The position numbers were made by a program, and so were the translations under genes. A DNA stretch of 64,000 nt. Source: Kitasatospora sp. NA04385 (GTDB lineage: Bacteria > Actinomycetota > Actinomycetes > Streptomycetales > Streptomycetaceae). Each line of letters opens with the position of its first letter. Positions within the stretch are counted from its first letter, which is position 1. Positions 8,499-17,964 of this stretch are shown piece after piece. The notes beneath the pieces were generated by a model that was given only the letters and a program-made list of their open reading frames with translations, made no database searches and had not been told where the DNA came from. The DNA is taken from the NCBI RefSeq assembly GCF_013364235.1, contig NZ_CP054919.1:349276-413275 (forward strand). Direction: 5' to 3'.

Positions 8499-9413
8499 TC
8501 ACCGAACTTTCCGGACCACTGCCGACGGTGCGACCCAGTGGACCGCGACCAGTGAGGTGGTGCACGCTGCCTGGAGCGCCGCCGCGGGGCCGCGTGGACC
8601 GATCTTGTGGGCGACCCGTGAGGCGAGGTAGTGCGGCGTGTTGCCGGCCAGGATCTCCGTGTCCGTCAACGAGCCCAGCTCCTCGCGGCGGGACCGGACG
8701 GCCTCCGCGTACGAGGTGTCGGTGCTGCCCGCGTAGACGCCCATGGCCCCCGGGAAGGGCTCCGGGTCGCAGCCCGCGTCCTCCAGCGCCTTCCACCGCG
8801 CGTTCCGGGAAGACCCGGTGCTGAGGGCTGATGATGTGGGACTCCCGGGGCGAGAGGCCGGAGTACCCCGCATCGAACCACTCGGGGTACTTGAGCAGCC
8901 CCGGTGCCCCGGACCAGGTTCTGCCAGAACTCTCCCGGGTCGGGGGCCCCGGGGTGACGGCGCGCCATGCCGATGACGGCGACGAACGAACTGTCGTCCT
9001 CCTGCTGGGCCGTGGCGTCGCCGTGGACGCGGCTCCTCATGCCGCTCCCCCTCCCCGAACGTGGTCGGCCGGCCGATCCGCCCGTCTCCGGCCCCGGGAC
9101 GTGCCCGTCGAGGTGGGCCGCCAGGCTGCGGACGGTCGGATGGCGGACGGTCGGATGGTGGAAGAGTTCGATCAGCGGGGGGGTTCATGCCCGGACGGGT
9201 GGTGATCCGGTCGAGAACCGCGTGCAGCAGGACGGAGTGGCCACCGAGGTCGAAGAAGTTCTGCTCCACACTGACGTGCGGTGCTTCCAGCACCTCGGCC
9301 CAGACGGCGGCCAGGGCCCACTCGGTGTCCGTGAGCGGGGGGCCGGGGGCCGGGAGCCGGGGGCAGCGTCGGCGGAGGGTGTCGGCTCTGTGCTCACGGG
9401 TCTCCTCCCGCAC
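8499..9413 (-). pseudogene. Degraded NRPS/PKS fragment: carrier protein then truncated ketosynthase
   Basis: Read on the minus strand, a carrier-protein domain is clear (LTDTEWALAAVWAEVLE, then FFDLGGHSVLLHAVLDRI with the phosphopantetheine Ser). A run of seven C near 9180 then shifts frame. The next frame continues LIELFHHPTVR and SLAAHL, and enters a ketosynthase N-terminus at about 9040 (FVAVIGMARRHPGAPDPGEFW). Further shifts are needed to follow GLSPRESHIISPQHRVF and then AMGVYAGSTDTSY. The active-site region reads LQAACTTSLVAVH and the sequence stops shortly after, at 8499. It follows the ABC exporter genes on the same strand and ends 78 nt from the CRISPR array, so it is the eroded edge of a lost biosynthetic cluster. 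Confidence 0.8.
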
Positions 9414-9468
9414 GAGCCAGGCGCGCCCGGTCCGGCGTCATCGGTAGGTCGGGGATCGCGTGTGCTCC

Positions 9469-11286
9469 TCATCGCTGTGAGTACCGGCCGGGCGCCGGCA
9501 CGGCGGTCGGTGCGTGGGACTGGTGCCGGCTGAGCCGGTGGTACTCGCCGCCGGCCCGCATGAGCTGGGCGTGTGTTCCCTGCTCCGCGATCCGGCCGTC
9601 CCGCAGCACGACGATGACGTCGGCGTCGCGGATGGTGGAGAGCCGATGGGCGATCACCAGGCAGGTGCGGCCGTGCCGCAGGCGCGAGGTCGCCCGTTGG
9701 AGGAGGAGTTCGGTGCGGGCGTCGACCGCGCTGGTGGCTTCGTCGAGGATCAGCACGGCGGGGTCGGCGATGAACGCGCGCGCGATGCAGATCAACTGTC
9801 GCTCGCCGTCGCTCAGGCGTTCGTCCGCACTGTCGACCATCGTGTCGTACCCGTGCGGAAGAGCGTGCACGATGTGGCTGACACCGCAGACCCGGGCGGC
9901 CTGCTCGATCTGTTCCGGCGTGGCGTCCGGTCTCCCGTAGCCGATGTTGTCGCGGATGGTGCCGCTGAACAGCCACGGCTCCTGGGGGACGAGCCCGATC
10001 TCGGAGCGCAGCGCGTCGCGTGACACCGAGGCGATGTCCTCGCCGTCGATGAGGATGCGCCCGCCGCCGACGTCGTAGAACCGCATCAGCAGGTTCATCA
10101 GGGTCGTCTTCCCGGCGCCCGACGCTCCGACGATCGCCGCGGTCCGTCCCGGCTCGATCACCAGGTCGAGGCCCTTGATCGTCAGCTCGCGGCCGTGGCC
10201 GAAGGACACCTGCTCGAAGGCGATCCTGCGCGGCCGGACGGCCGGCAGCCGTCCCGGGCCGTCGGGGGCCTCCTCCGGCTCGTCGAGCAGGGCGAACACG
10301 CGGGCCGCCGACGCGATGCCCGACTGGAACAGGCTCGACATCGAGGCGAGCATGCCGAGCGGCTGCGAGTACTGCCGCGAGTACTGGACGAACGCGACGA
10401 CGCCGCCCAGCGTCAACTGCCCGCCGACCACCCGCAGAGCACCGACCACGCAGAGCAGGACGTACCCCAGGTTTCCGATGAACAGCACCAGCGGGGCGAG
10501 CAGGCCGGAGGTGAACTGCGCGAGCTGGCTCGCCTCCCTCACCTCGGCGTTCCGGTGCGCGAACGTCTCGCGGAACGCGCCCGCGCGGTCGAACACGGTG
10601 ACCAGCTCGTGGCCGGAGTAGGACTCCTCGATGTGCGCGTTGAGTTCTCCGGTCAGTCGCCACTGGTCGCCGAAGAGCCGTTGGCTCCGCTTCGCCGTCA
10701 GGGTTCCGACGGCGAGGGTCAGCGGCACCGGGACCAGTGCGAGCAGGGTCAGCAGGGGGGAGATGCCCAGCATCATGACCAGGACGCCGACGACGGTGAG
10801 CAGGCCGAAGAGCACCTGGGTCAGGGTCTGGGTGAGCGAGTTGGCGATGTTGTCGATGTCGTTGGTCATCCGTGACAGCAGCTCACCGCGCGAAGAGCCG
10901 TTGAGGTAGCGGAGCGGGAGCCGGTTGAGCTTCTCCTCGACGTCGTCGCGCAGGGTCTGCACGACGCGGGCGATCGCGCTGTTCTGCGTGTACTGCTGGG
11001 CGAATCCCGCCAGGGCGCCGAGGACGTACAGGCCGGCGGCCGTCAGCAGGAGGTTGCGTACGTGGTCGAAGCCGGTGCCGGCCAGCACCGCGTCGATCGC
11101 GCGGCCCCAGATCAGCGGGCCGGCCAGATTGGCCAGCACGCCGGCCGCAGCCAGGGCGAGCGACCCGGCCACCGACACCCGGACGTGCCGGAACAGGCCC
11201 GCCAGCCGGCGCGACGTCGCGGCGAAGCCCGCGCCGTCCTCGCTGCCCGCGCCGTCCTCGCCGTGTCCACGCTTCCGGCGGCTCAT
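9469..11286 (-). CDS. ABC exporter half-transporter, subunit 2 (catalytic ATP site)
   Basis: A 605-aa protein with a six-helix ABC exporter membrane domain (about residues 30-330) followed by a nucleotide-binding domain. Walker A is GASGAGKTT, Walker B is VLILDEAT with the catalytic Glu, and the H-loop is IAHRLST. The signature motif is LSDGERQ rather than LSGGQ, a degenerate form. The ATG at 11286 overlaps the stop of the upstream partner gene (ATGA), so the two are translationally coupled. With the partner it should form a heterodimeric exporter in the membrane. The substrate is unknown; location beside NRPS/PKS debris suggests a small-molecule product. Confidence 0.88.
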   Translation of the reverse strand: MSRRKRGHGEDGAGSEDGAGFAATSRRLAGLFRHVRVSVAGSLALAAAGVLANLAGPLIWGRAIDAVLAGTGFDHVRNLLLTAAGLYVLGALAGFAQQYTQNSAIARVVQTLRDDVEEKLNRLPLRYLNGSSRGELLSRMTNDIDNIANSLTQTLTQVLFGLLTVVGVLVMMLGISPLLTLLALVPVPLTLAVGTLTAKRSQRLFGDQWRLTGELNAHIEESYSGHELVTVFDRAGAFRETFAHRNAEVREASQLAQFTSGLLAPLVLFIGNLGYVLLCVVGALRVVGGQLTLGGVVAFVQYSRQYSQPLGMLASMSSLFQSGIASAARVFALLDEPEEAPDGPGRLPAVRPRRIAFEQVSFGHGRELTIKGLDLVIEPGRTAAIVGASGAGKTTLMNLLMRFYDVGGGRILIDGEDIASVSRDALRSEIGLVPQEPWLFSGTIRDNIGYGRPDATPEQIEQAARVCGVSHIVHALPHGYDTMVDSADERLSDGERQLICIARAFIADPAVLILDEATSAVDARTELLLQRATSRLRHGRTCLVIAHRLSTIRDADVIVVLRDGRIAEQGTHAQLMRAGGEYHRLSRHQSHAPTAVPAPGRYSQR

Positions 11287-13010
11287 GCCGATGCCCCGAT
11301 CGTGTCCTGCGCGGCCACCAGTTCCCGGTACGTCCGGCAGCTGTCCAGCAGGGCCGGATGCGTCCCGTCGGCGACGATGCCGCCCTCGTGGAGCACCACG
11401 ATCCGTTCGGCGTCGCGGATGCCGGTCGTCCGCTGCGATGCCAGCAGGACCGTCGTGTCGGCCGTGGCCGTACGCAGCGCCTCCAGGAGTCGCGCGGACG
11501 TTTCGGGGTCGAGCGCCGAGACCGGATCGTCGAGGAGCAGGAGCCGGGGGGCGGCAACGAGTGCGCGGGCGATGCACAGCCGTTGCCGCTGGCCGCCGGA
11601 GACGTTCGTTCCGCCCTGGACGATCGGTGACTCGAGCCCGTCGTCCATCGCGGCGACGAACTCGCGGGCCTGCGCGACCTCCAGGGCCTCCCACAGCTCG
11701 GCGTCCGTGGCGTCCGGCCGGGCCAGCCGCAGATTGCTCGCGACCGTCCCCCGGAAGAGCAGCGAACGCTGCGGAACGATCGCGAGGTGACCGCGCAGCC
11801 CGGAGGAATCCATGGTGCGCAGATCGACGCCGTCCAGCCGGACCGATCCCGACGTCACGTCCTGAAGCCCCGCGACGACGGAGAGCAGGGTCGTCTTGCC
11901 GGCGCCCATCGATCCGACGATCGCCACCGTGCTGCCGGGCTCGACCGCCAGGTCGATGCCGGACAGGACGTCGGCGGCGGCGCCCGGGTACCGCAGCGTG
12001 ACACCGCGCAACTCCAGCCCCCCGCGGATCGGGACCGGGCCGGTGGGGCGGCCCGACGGCCGGAGCACGGGGGCGGAGTCCCGCACCGCCCGGATACGTC
12101 CCGCCGCGACCATCGCCCTGGGCAGCAGCATCACCGCCGAGGCGGCCGTCATGGCCGCCCCGAGGATCAGGACCAGGTAGGTGACGCAGGCGGTCAGACC
12201 GCCGATCGGCAGACGTCCCGACGTAACCCGGTGGCCGCCGAACCACACCACGGCCAGGATCGACAGATCGGTGACCAGCATGACGGCCGGGACGAACGTC
12301 CCGTTCAGCCGCCCCATCGACCGGGTCGCCACCGCCAGTTCCTCGTTCTCCAGCCCGAACCGCTCGGTCTCGAAGCGCTCGCGGGTGAACGCGCGAATCA
12401 CCGTGAGCCCCGTCAACTGCTCGCGCAGGACCCGGTTGACGGCGTCCAGCCGGTCCTGGATCCGGCGCGACACCCGTGCCATCCGGCGGAGGACCACCCC
12501 CAGCACCGCACCCAGCAGGACGACTGCCACGACGACGACGAGGGACAGCCCGGTATCCGTGCGGAAGGCCATCCAGGCCCCGCCCAGTACCGTGAGCGGC
12601 GCGGCGGCCGCCACCGTGCCGAAGGTGAGCAGGAAGGCCTGTATCTGCTGCAGGTCGTCGGTGCTGCGAGTGATCAGCGTCGGCGTTCCGAAGTCCTGGT
12701 GCTCCCGGTTGGAGAAGGTCGCGACCTTGTCGTAGACGTCCGACCGCAGGTCGTGCACGACGTTCGTGGCCGCCCGCGTTCCGGCGTAGGACGACAGTGC
12801 CGCCGCGAGCAACTGGACGACACTGGCGATCAGCATCCACCCGCCGGCTGTCCGGATGTGTCCGATGTCGGTGCGCAGCAGACCGTTGTCGATCAGGTCC
12901 GCATTGATCGCCGGCAGGTACAGGGTGGCGGCGACGCTGACCGACTGGAAGGCGATCAGGCCGGCGAACCACCGGCGGTGCTCGCCGATCCGAGCGTGAA
13001 CCAGGCCCAT
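11283..13010 (-). CDS. ABC exporter half-transporter, subunit 1 (degenerate ATP site)
   Basis: 575 aa, membrane domain then ATPase domain. Walker A GSMGAGKTT and signature NVSGGQRQR are canonical. Walker B ends LLLLDDP, with Asp replacing the catalytic Glu, and the switch His is Gln in LLASQRTTG. Together with the LSDGE signature of the partner this gives one degenerate and one active ATP site, the pattern known for heterodimeric exporters such as TM287/288 and LmrCD. It lies 24 nt after the FAD oxidase gene on the same strand, so the oxidase and both transporter genes probably form one operon. Confidence 0.88.
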   Translation of the reverse strand: MGLVHARIGEHRRWFAGLIAFQSVSVAATLYLPAINADLIDNGLLRTDIGHIRTAGGWMLIASVVQLLAAALSSYAGTRAATNVVHDLRSDVYDKVATFSNREHQDFGTPTLITRSTDDLQQIQAFLLTFGTVAAAAPLTVLGGAWMAFRTDTGLSLVVVVAVVLLGAVLGVVLRRMARVSRRIQDRLDAVNRVLREQLTGLTVIRAFTRERFETERFGLENEELAVATRSMGRLNGTFVPAVMLVTDLSILAVVWFGGHRVTSGRLPIGGLTACVTYLVLILGAAMTAASAVMLLPRAMVAAGRIRAVRDSAPVLRPSGRPTGPVPIRGGLELRGVTLRYPGAAADVLSGIDLAVEPGSTVAIVGSMGAGKTTLLSVVAGLQDVTSGSVRLDGVDLRTMDSSGLRGHLAIVPQRSLLFRGTVASNLRLARPDATDAELWEALEVAQAREFVAAMDDGLESPIVQGGTNVSGGQRQRLCIARALVAAPRLLLLDDPVSALDPETSARLLEALRTATADTTVLLASQRTTGIRDAERIVVLHEGGIVADGTHPALLDSCRTYRELVAAQDTIGASA

Positions 13011-13034
13011 GGGCCGGCCTTTCGTAGGAGGTGG

Positions 13035-14351
13035 TCAGGCGATGACGAAGCTGGGGTGCAGCAGTCCGGCCGGGTCGTACCTGCGGGCCAGGCGCAGCAG
13101 TCGGTCACGGTGCGCGGCGTCGAACCGTTCCGCGGCGGTGCGCCGGTCGGGGCGTCCGAAAGTGAAGTTCGGCGAGCTGCCCACGGCGTCCGCGGACCAG
13201 TCGGCGAACAGTTCACCGTGCAGCGCCCGCGCCCGCTCCGCGTCCGGCCCGGCCGTCGGGGTGACCGCGCACAGCAGGTACTGCGCCTCGCGGTGGCTGA
13301 CTGCGTTCGGCACCCTCGGCGGAGCCGACAGCGCCCCTCCGAGGTGGCGGACCGTGAGGATGGCGGGGAGCGGATGGTCCGGCGCCGAGACGGCGACGGC
13401 GTCGCGGAGGCGCTCCTCGTCGACCGCCCGCAGCAGGACGTTGTCGCCGAGATAGGCGTGCGGCTGGTCCGGCTCGCCGAACACGGTGTGCGACTGCTGG
13501 TAGGGGATCTTCCGCAGGCTGTCGTGCACGGGCTTCAACGCCCGCAACGGGGCCACGAGTTCGTCGGCCTCCGCAGGCGGGCCGAGGTGGGCGAGCTGGA
13601 CGTGCGCCAGGTGCTGACCGGGAAACCCGAGTGCGGTCAACGCCGAGGTCGTCTCCGGGGGCAGGGTCGCCGTCCAGCGCAACCAGGCGGGGACCACGTC
13701 GGGCGTCTCGCGCAGGTCGAACACCAGAGCGCCGCCGACCAGCTCGGCGACCGGCATCAGAGCGATCTCCAACTCGGTCACGATGCCGAAGCTCCCGCCA
13801 CCGCCGCGGAGCGCCCAGAACAGGTCCGGCTCCTCGTGTTCCGAGACCGTCAGCAGGGAGCCGTCGGCGGTGACCAGCTCCAGGCGCGTGACGTGGTCGG
13901 CGGCGAAGCCGTAGCGACGGGCCATCAGCCCGATGCCGCCACCGAGCGTGTAGGACACCGCGCCGACGCCGGGCAGGCTCCCGGACAGCGGCGCCAGGCC
14001 GTGGCGCGCGGCGGCATCGATCACGTCGCGCCACCGCGCTCCGGCGCCCACCCGCGCGGTGCCGGCGTCCGGGTCGACGTCGACGTCGTCCATCCCCCGC
14101 GTCGACACCAGCACGCCCCTGCCGGCCAGCGGTCCGGCGAGCGCGTGTCCGGTGGCCTGAACCGCGATCGGCATGCGGGCGTCCGCGGCGTGCCGGACGG
14201 CCGCCACCACGTCACCGACGCCCCGCGCCGCCACCACGAGGGCCGGCCGGTGCTGCTCCCGCAGTTGGAAGCCGGCCCGGTGCCCGTCGTACTCGGCAGC
14301 GCCCGGGCGGTGCAGCACCGGCGATTCGGCGTCGGTCGTGCGGTCACTCAT
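13035..14351 (-). CDS. FAD-linked oxidase, berberine-bridge-enzyme-like
   Basis: About 438 aa. The N-terminal half is an FAD-binding domain with the flavin-linking His in VQATGHALAG and the VGVSGYTLGGG-like motif VGAVSYTLGGGIGLMARR. The Cys that makes a second flavin bond in bicovalent relatives is replaced (GSLPGVG), so only His linkage is expected. A BBE domain ends the protein (RYDPAGLLHPSF). Such enzymes oxidise sugars or tailor natural products. The ATG at 14351 is chosen because AGAGAGG lies 8 nt upstream; a GTG at 14360 is an alternative. It heads the operon with the ABC exporter and is divergent from a WYL regulator. Confidence 0.85.
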   Translation of the reverse strand: MSDRTTDAESPVLHRPGAAEYDGHRAGFQLREQHRPALVVAARGVGDVVAAVRHAADARMPIAVQATGHALAGPLAGRGVLVSTRGMDDVDVDPDAGTARVGAGARWRDVIDAAARHGLAPLSGSLPGVGAVSYTLGGGIGLMARRYGFAADHVTRLELVTADGSLLTVSEHEEPDLFWALRGGGGSFGIVTELEIALMPVAELVGGALVFDLRETPDVVPAWLRWTATLPPETTSALTALGFPGQHLAHVQLAHLGPPAEADELVAPLRALKPVHDSLRKIPYQQSHTVFGEPDQPHAYLGDNVLLRAVDEERLRDAVAVSAPDHPLPAILTVRHLGGALSAPPRVPNAVSHREAQYLLCAVTPTAGPDAERARALHGELFADWSADAVGSSPNFTFGRPDRRTAAERFDAAHRDRLLRLARRYDPAGLLHPSFVIA

Positions 14352-14468
14352 CGCGAGCACCTCTCTGGATCAGGGGTGCGTGGGAGCACCCGCTCGGCGA
14401 ACGGACAGGTCGTCGTCGCACGGCCACCAGCCTGGCCGGAATATGCGCCGCATCGTGTCGCAATTCCT

Positions 14469-15446
14469 GTGAAGATCGAGGACGTGACCCCGGACCGCTT
14501 CTTCCACCTGATGCTGCTCCTCGAATCGAGGCAGGGTGCCACCACGCAGGAACTCGCCTCCGCGCTCGGGGTGTCGCTGCGCACCATCACCCGGGACCTC
14601 AACTGGCTCCGTGACGCCGGCCTGCCGGTGACCGCACAGCGGGGCCGCTTCGGAGGGGTGGCCCTGGTGCCCGGGTCCGGCCTCGACCTCGCGCGGCTCA
14701 CACCGGACGAGCGTGACCACCTGCTGCTCACCGGGCTGGACGACAAGCAGCGCGCGGAGCTCGACGCCTCGGCCGAGAGCCGCCGCGCGCTCTCCAAGAT
14801 CGCCGCCGCACAGCCGCGTCGGGTTCATGAACTCCTGCCGCTCACCGAGGTGGTGCACGTGGACAGCCGCCCCTGGCGTCAGGCAGCGGCGTCCGGCGCG
14901 GCTCCGGCCCCGCTGATCGGCGCGGTGCGGCGGGGCAGCCGGCTGCGGATCGGGTACGACAGCGCGCGCTCCCCCTCCCGGCGCGACCTGGTCGTCGATC
15001 CCTACGGCCTGTTCGCCAAGGCCGGCGTCTGGTACCTCATCGCCGACTGTGCCCGAGTGCCGCGGATGTACCGGCTGGAACGGATCACGACGTGGAACGA
15101 AGTCGACCGGCCACGACGGCTGCGCACGGGCCAGACCCTGGCCACCGTCACGGCAGCGCTCGTGGACCAGTGGGAGCACGACCACGCGGTGGAGGTCAGC
15201 GCCACCATCGACCTGCACCAGATCGGGCGGGCGCAACGCATCTTCGGCCGCCGACTCGTCCCGGGCGACCACGACGACGCCTTCGACGGCCGCAGGGTGA
15301 CGATCCGCTTCCTGCACCTGGAGGACGTGCGGGCCCTGCTGCCGTTCGGGAGCGCCGTCACCGTGCACGGCCCCGCCGAGGCCAGGGACCGCCTCCGCGA
15401 CCTCGCCACCGATCTCGCCCGCCACTACGCGCCGCCGACCTCCTGA
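14469..15446 (+). CDS. DeoR/HTH-type WYL-domain transcriptional regulator
   Basis: 325 aa. The N-terminus is a winged helix (TPDRFFHLMLLLESRQGATTQELASALGV in short pieces, then SLRTITRDL as recognition helix). A WYL sensor domain follows at about residues 140-215 (LRIGYDS, VVDPYGLFAKAGVWYLIAD). A WCX-like C-terminal part ends the protein. The start is GTG 14469, or GTG 14484 in the same frame (VTPDRFF); neither has a strong ribosome site. It is divergent from the FAD oxidase across 117 bp and probably controls that operon. Confidence 0.85.
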   Translation: MKIEDVTPDRFFHLMLLLESRQGATTQELASALGVSLRTITRDLNWLRDAGLPVTAQRGRFGGVALVPGSGLDLARLTPDERDHLLLTGLDDKQRAELDASAESRRALSKIAAAQPRRVHELLPLTEVVHVDSRPWRQAAASGAAPAPLIGAVRRGSRLRIGYDSARSPSRRDLVVDPYGLFAKAGVWYLIADCARVPRMYRLERITTWNEVDRPRRLRTGQTLATVTAALVDQWEHDHAVEVSATIDLHQIGRAQRIFGRRLVPGDHDDAFDGRRVTIRFLHLEDVRALLPFGSAVTVHGPAEARDRLRDLATDLARHYAPPTS

Positions 15447-16203
15447 CTCCTGACCGGGACACCGGGGGGGTGCTCCCGTCGTCGCGGCTGAAGTCTGCGG
15501 ACGCACCACTGCCCCCCGCTCCACGCGTACTGGGGTCGTCGGCGGAGCCGGTCGGAGGCACTCGGCCAGAACTCCACGGGCGTTCCGCACGGTTCAGCGA
15601 GGTCCGCGAGGAGCTCGCCCTGCCGGGACGAGCTGCCCATCGGGTGCAGGGCCGGATGCCGGCCGCGCCCCGGCGACTCCGGCGTCCGACCGCCGACCGC
15701 CGACCGCCGAGCGGGAAAAGCGAAGGGTGGCTCCGCCCTGAGGCGTGCCACCCTCGCGGGCGCCGCGCGGGAAGTCGCGGTGATGCCCAGTTCCCTTGTT
15801 CGTGGTGCAGCCACTGCGCCAGGGAAGCTCCGGCCGTGGCCGAAAGGTCGCGCTGTTGCCAGGGTGTCATTCCCTCGCCGGGGTCGGCAATGCGGCTCGG
15901 TCGAAAATGAATGAATCCTGTCCCGTGTCCATCAATGACCTGCGGCTATACCGGGCCGTAGATACGCTTCCGCGGCCCGCGCGTGCTCTTTCAGGGGTGG
16001 CACGGTGGTGGAAACGGAATCAAAACCCCTGCGGCGATGGATACGGATTGTGAGCGGTGTGTCACCGGTGAGAGGATCACACCGGTTCGGCGCACGGGGT
16101 CGGGAAGCCCCGCCGGACCGTGTTGGTGCAGTCCACAGTCGCGTCCGCTCGCGGGCGCGACTGCTGCTCACGGAAGCCCGCGAAGTCCACGAAAGGCACA
16201 CCC
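15447..16203. other. Long intergenic region, no gene recognised
   Basis: About 760 nt without a supported gene. Short ORFs on both strands lack ribosome sites or family features. The only structure I see is an inverted repeat at 16055-16084 (CGGTGTG, 16-nt spacer, CACACCG), 120 nt before the next start. It could be an operator or a weak hairpin. The 15670-15720 stretch repeats the short motif CCGACCGCCGA. Confidence 0.4.
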
Positions 16204-16446
16204 ATGCGCACATCCACTCCTCCGGCGTCCATCGGCCCCGCCCCGGCCCCGCGTCCCGTCGGGCGGCCGCTGACGGTCGCCGAGGCCCTGGTCGTCGTCG
16301 TCATCGTCCTCACCGCCGGCGCCCTCGCCCTCGCCGGGCTGCCGAACATCGCCATCACCGGCCTGATAGGCACCGTCACCTACGCCGCCCGCCGGGCCGT
16401 CACCGGCCTGCGCGCACCCGGCACCCCGACGGCCGACCGCGCCTGA
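16204..16446 (+). CDS. Small membrane protein, unknown function
   Basis: 80 aa starting MRTSTPPASIGPAPAP, with a Pro/Ala-rich N-terminus and a hydrophobic stretch at about residues 27-60 (VVVVIVLTAGALALAGL) that could cross the membrane once or twice. CGAAAGG lies 7 nt before the ATG. It ends 7 nt before an XRE regulator gene, so the two are likely cotranscribed. No family was recognised. Confidence 0.65.
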   Translation: MRTSTPPASIGPAPAPRPVGRPLTVAEALVVVVIVLTAGALALAGLPNIAITGLIGTVTYAARRAVTGLRAPGTPTADRA

Positions 16447-16452
16447 CCCACC

Positions 16453-17400
16453 GTGGGACGGCATGAGAAAGCCGTCGTCGCCTCCACCAGGCAGCTCGCG
16501 GACCTGGCGCTGTGGCTCCGCGCCCAACGCCAGGTCCGCGGCCTGACCTACGCGGCGATGGCCGAGCAGAGCGACTACACCTCCACCGCCCTCTCCCGGG
16601 CCTGCAGCGGCCGCACCGTACCCACCTGGAAACTCACCGAGGCCTACGCCCGCATCTGCGGCGCCGACCTGCGCACCGCACGCCGCCTGTGGCGCAACGC
16701 CCGCTGGGCCGAGCACCGGTGCCGCCAGGAAGCACAGGCGGACGCCTTCGGCGGGGACATCGCCGCCAAGTGGTACGACGTCCTGGCCACCCAACCACGC
16801 CTGATCTCCGACTACGTGAACCTGCGCCGCGCCATGATCGGCCTGCGGGCCCGCGGCGGGCAGCCCTCGCTCGCCCAGCTCCAGGAACTGGCCGGCCGCA
16901 CGGACGGCGGCGGCTGGCTCCTGCCGGCCAGCAGCCTCGGCGCGATCCTGCGCGCCGAAGCCGTCCCCGACCTCCGGCACATCCTCGCCTTCGTCCGCGC
17001 CATGGGCGACGGCCGCCGGGAAACCGAGTGGGTGGCCGCCTGGAACCGGGCCGAGCGCGGCGACACCATCGCCACCCCCCGGTCCTGGTACCAGGGGGCC
17101 GACATGCCGGGCTTCGAGGAAGCCCGCAGGAAATCCACCACCGTCAGCTTCCGGGTCAGCGTGCTGGCCCCCGCGCCGGCCCCCGACACGGCCACCGGGG
17201 CGGCCCGGCCCCGCTTCCACACCCTCACCAGCGGCGACCGCAACTTCCTGCACTCCCACGGACTCACCGTGCACGAGCTCAACGAGAACGGCCCGGTGGC
17301 GAACCTGCCCTTCGGCGGCTACACGCCCTCCGGCCTGCCCATCCGCGTCCCACGCCGCACCCGCGCACCCCGATGGGCGACGAGACCGAGCCCGCCCTGA
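16453..17400 (+). CDS. XRE-family helix-turn-helix protein
   Basis: 315 aa from a GTG at 16453 (VGRHEKAVV). Residues about 15-75 form the helix-turn-helix (LADLALWLRAQRQVRG, then YTSTALSRACSGRTVPTW). A family-typical linker LWRNARW follows at about residue 80. The C-terminal 200 residues contain another helical region (LRRAMIGLRARGGQPSLAQLQELAG) resembling a second degenerate helix-turn-helix domain. Proteins of this build are common and uncharacterised in Streptomyces. Its small membrane neighbour upstream and sigma-like neighbour downstream suggest one transcription unit. Confidence 0.75.
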   Translation: MGRHEKAVVASTRQLADLALWLRAQRQVRGLTYAAMAEQSDYTSTALSRACSGRTVPTWKLTEAYARICGADLRTARRLWRNARWAEHRCRQEAQADAFGGDIAAKWYDVLATQPRLISDYVNLRRAMIGLRARGGQPSLAQLQELAGRTDGGGWLLPASSLGAILRAEAVPDLRHILAFVRAMGDGRRETEWVAAWNRAERGDTIATPRSWYQGADMPGFEEARRKSTTVSFRVSVLAPAPAPDTATGAARPRFHTLTSGDRNFLHSHGLTVHELNENGPVANLPFGGYTPSGLPIRVPRRTRAPRWATRPSPP

Positions 17401-17446
17401 CACCGACCGCCCCTGCCCGCCCCGCCCGACCCGAGGGGCCACCGCC

Positions 17447-17863
17447 ATGCCTGCCCACCGCGCCCGCCCGCACCGACGCCTCGACCTGACCGCCCTCCAC
17501 GACCTGCACCGCCGGCACTACCTGCGCTACGCCGAACTGCTGCTGCACGCCGCCGACGCCCACCGCGCCATCGACGACGCCTTCGACGCCCTCGCCGAGA
17601 CCTGGCCGCAGATCCTGTCCACCTCCAGCCCCGCCGCCTGCGCCTGGCAGGCGGTCCGCGACCACGTCCGGGCCCTGGCCGACCCCACCCGGCTCCGCCC
17701 CACCGCCCACCTCGAACCGCACCAGCAGGACGCCCTCCTCCTGCACACCGTCCTCGCCCTGCCCATCGACGTGATCGCCGACCTCACCGGAGCCGAGGCC
17801 GCGACCGTCCACGTCCACCTCCGCACCCTCACCGACCGGGCCGCCCGCCCCGCACCCGGCTGA
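17447..17863 (+). CDS. Small sigma-factor-like protein
   Basis: 138 aa. The order of helices recalls a short sigma-70 family protein: HRRHYLRYAELLLHAADAHRAIDD-like region 2 (given in part), then LPIDVIADLTGAEAATVHVHLRTL as a region-4-like helix-turn-helix. Core-binding residues are poorly conserved, so it may act as an accessory DNA-binding protein rather than a true sigma factor. No clear ribosome site is visible before the ATG. It follows the XRE gene by 46 nt on the same strand and converges on the RamB-like gene. Confidence 0.6.
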   Translation: MPAHRARPHRRLDLTALHDLHRRHYLRYAELLLHAADAHRAIDDAFDALAETWPQILSTSSPAACAWQAVRDHVRALADPTRLRPTAHLEPHQQDALLLHTVLALPIDVIADLTGAEAATVHVHLRTLTDRAARPAPG

Positions 17864-17964
17864 CCGGCGGACCGGCTGACCGGCCGACCGCCGCCGGCCG
17901 CTCGGGCGGGACGCCGAAGTCCTGCCGGAGTACGAGGCGCTCGACGCGCCGTCACCGGGCCTGG

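Noticed and set aside
11787..15446. Very long plus-strand ORF (about 1219 codons) opposite the ABC exporter and oxidase genes
   Set aside because: Only its last 325 codons (the WYL regulator) have family features. The rest is Arg/Gly/Pro-rich antisense of real genes, a known artefact of high GC.
15425..15814. 129-codon minus-strand ORF in the 15.4-16.2 kb gap
   Set aside because: Overlaps the WYL gene end, lacks a ribosome site and shows no recognisable motif.
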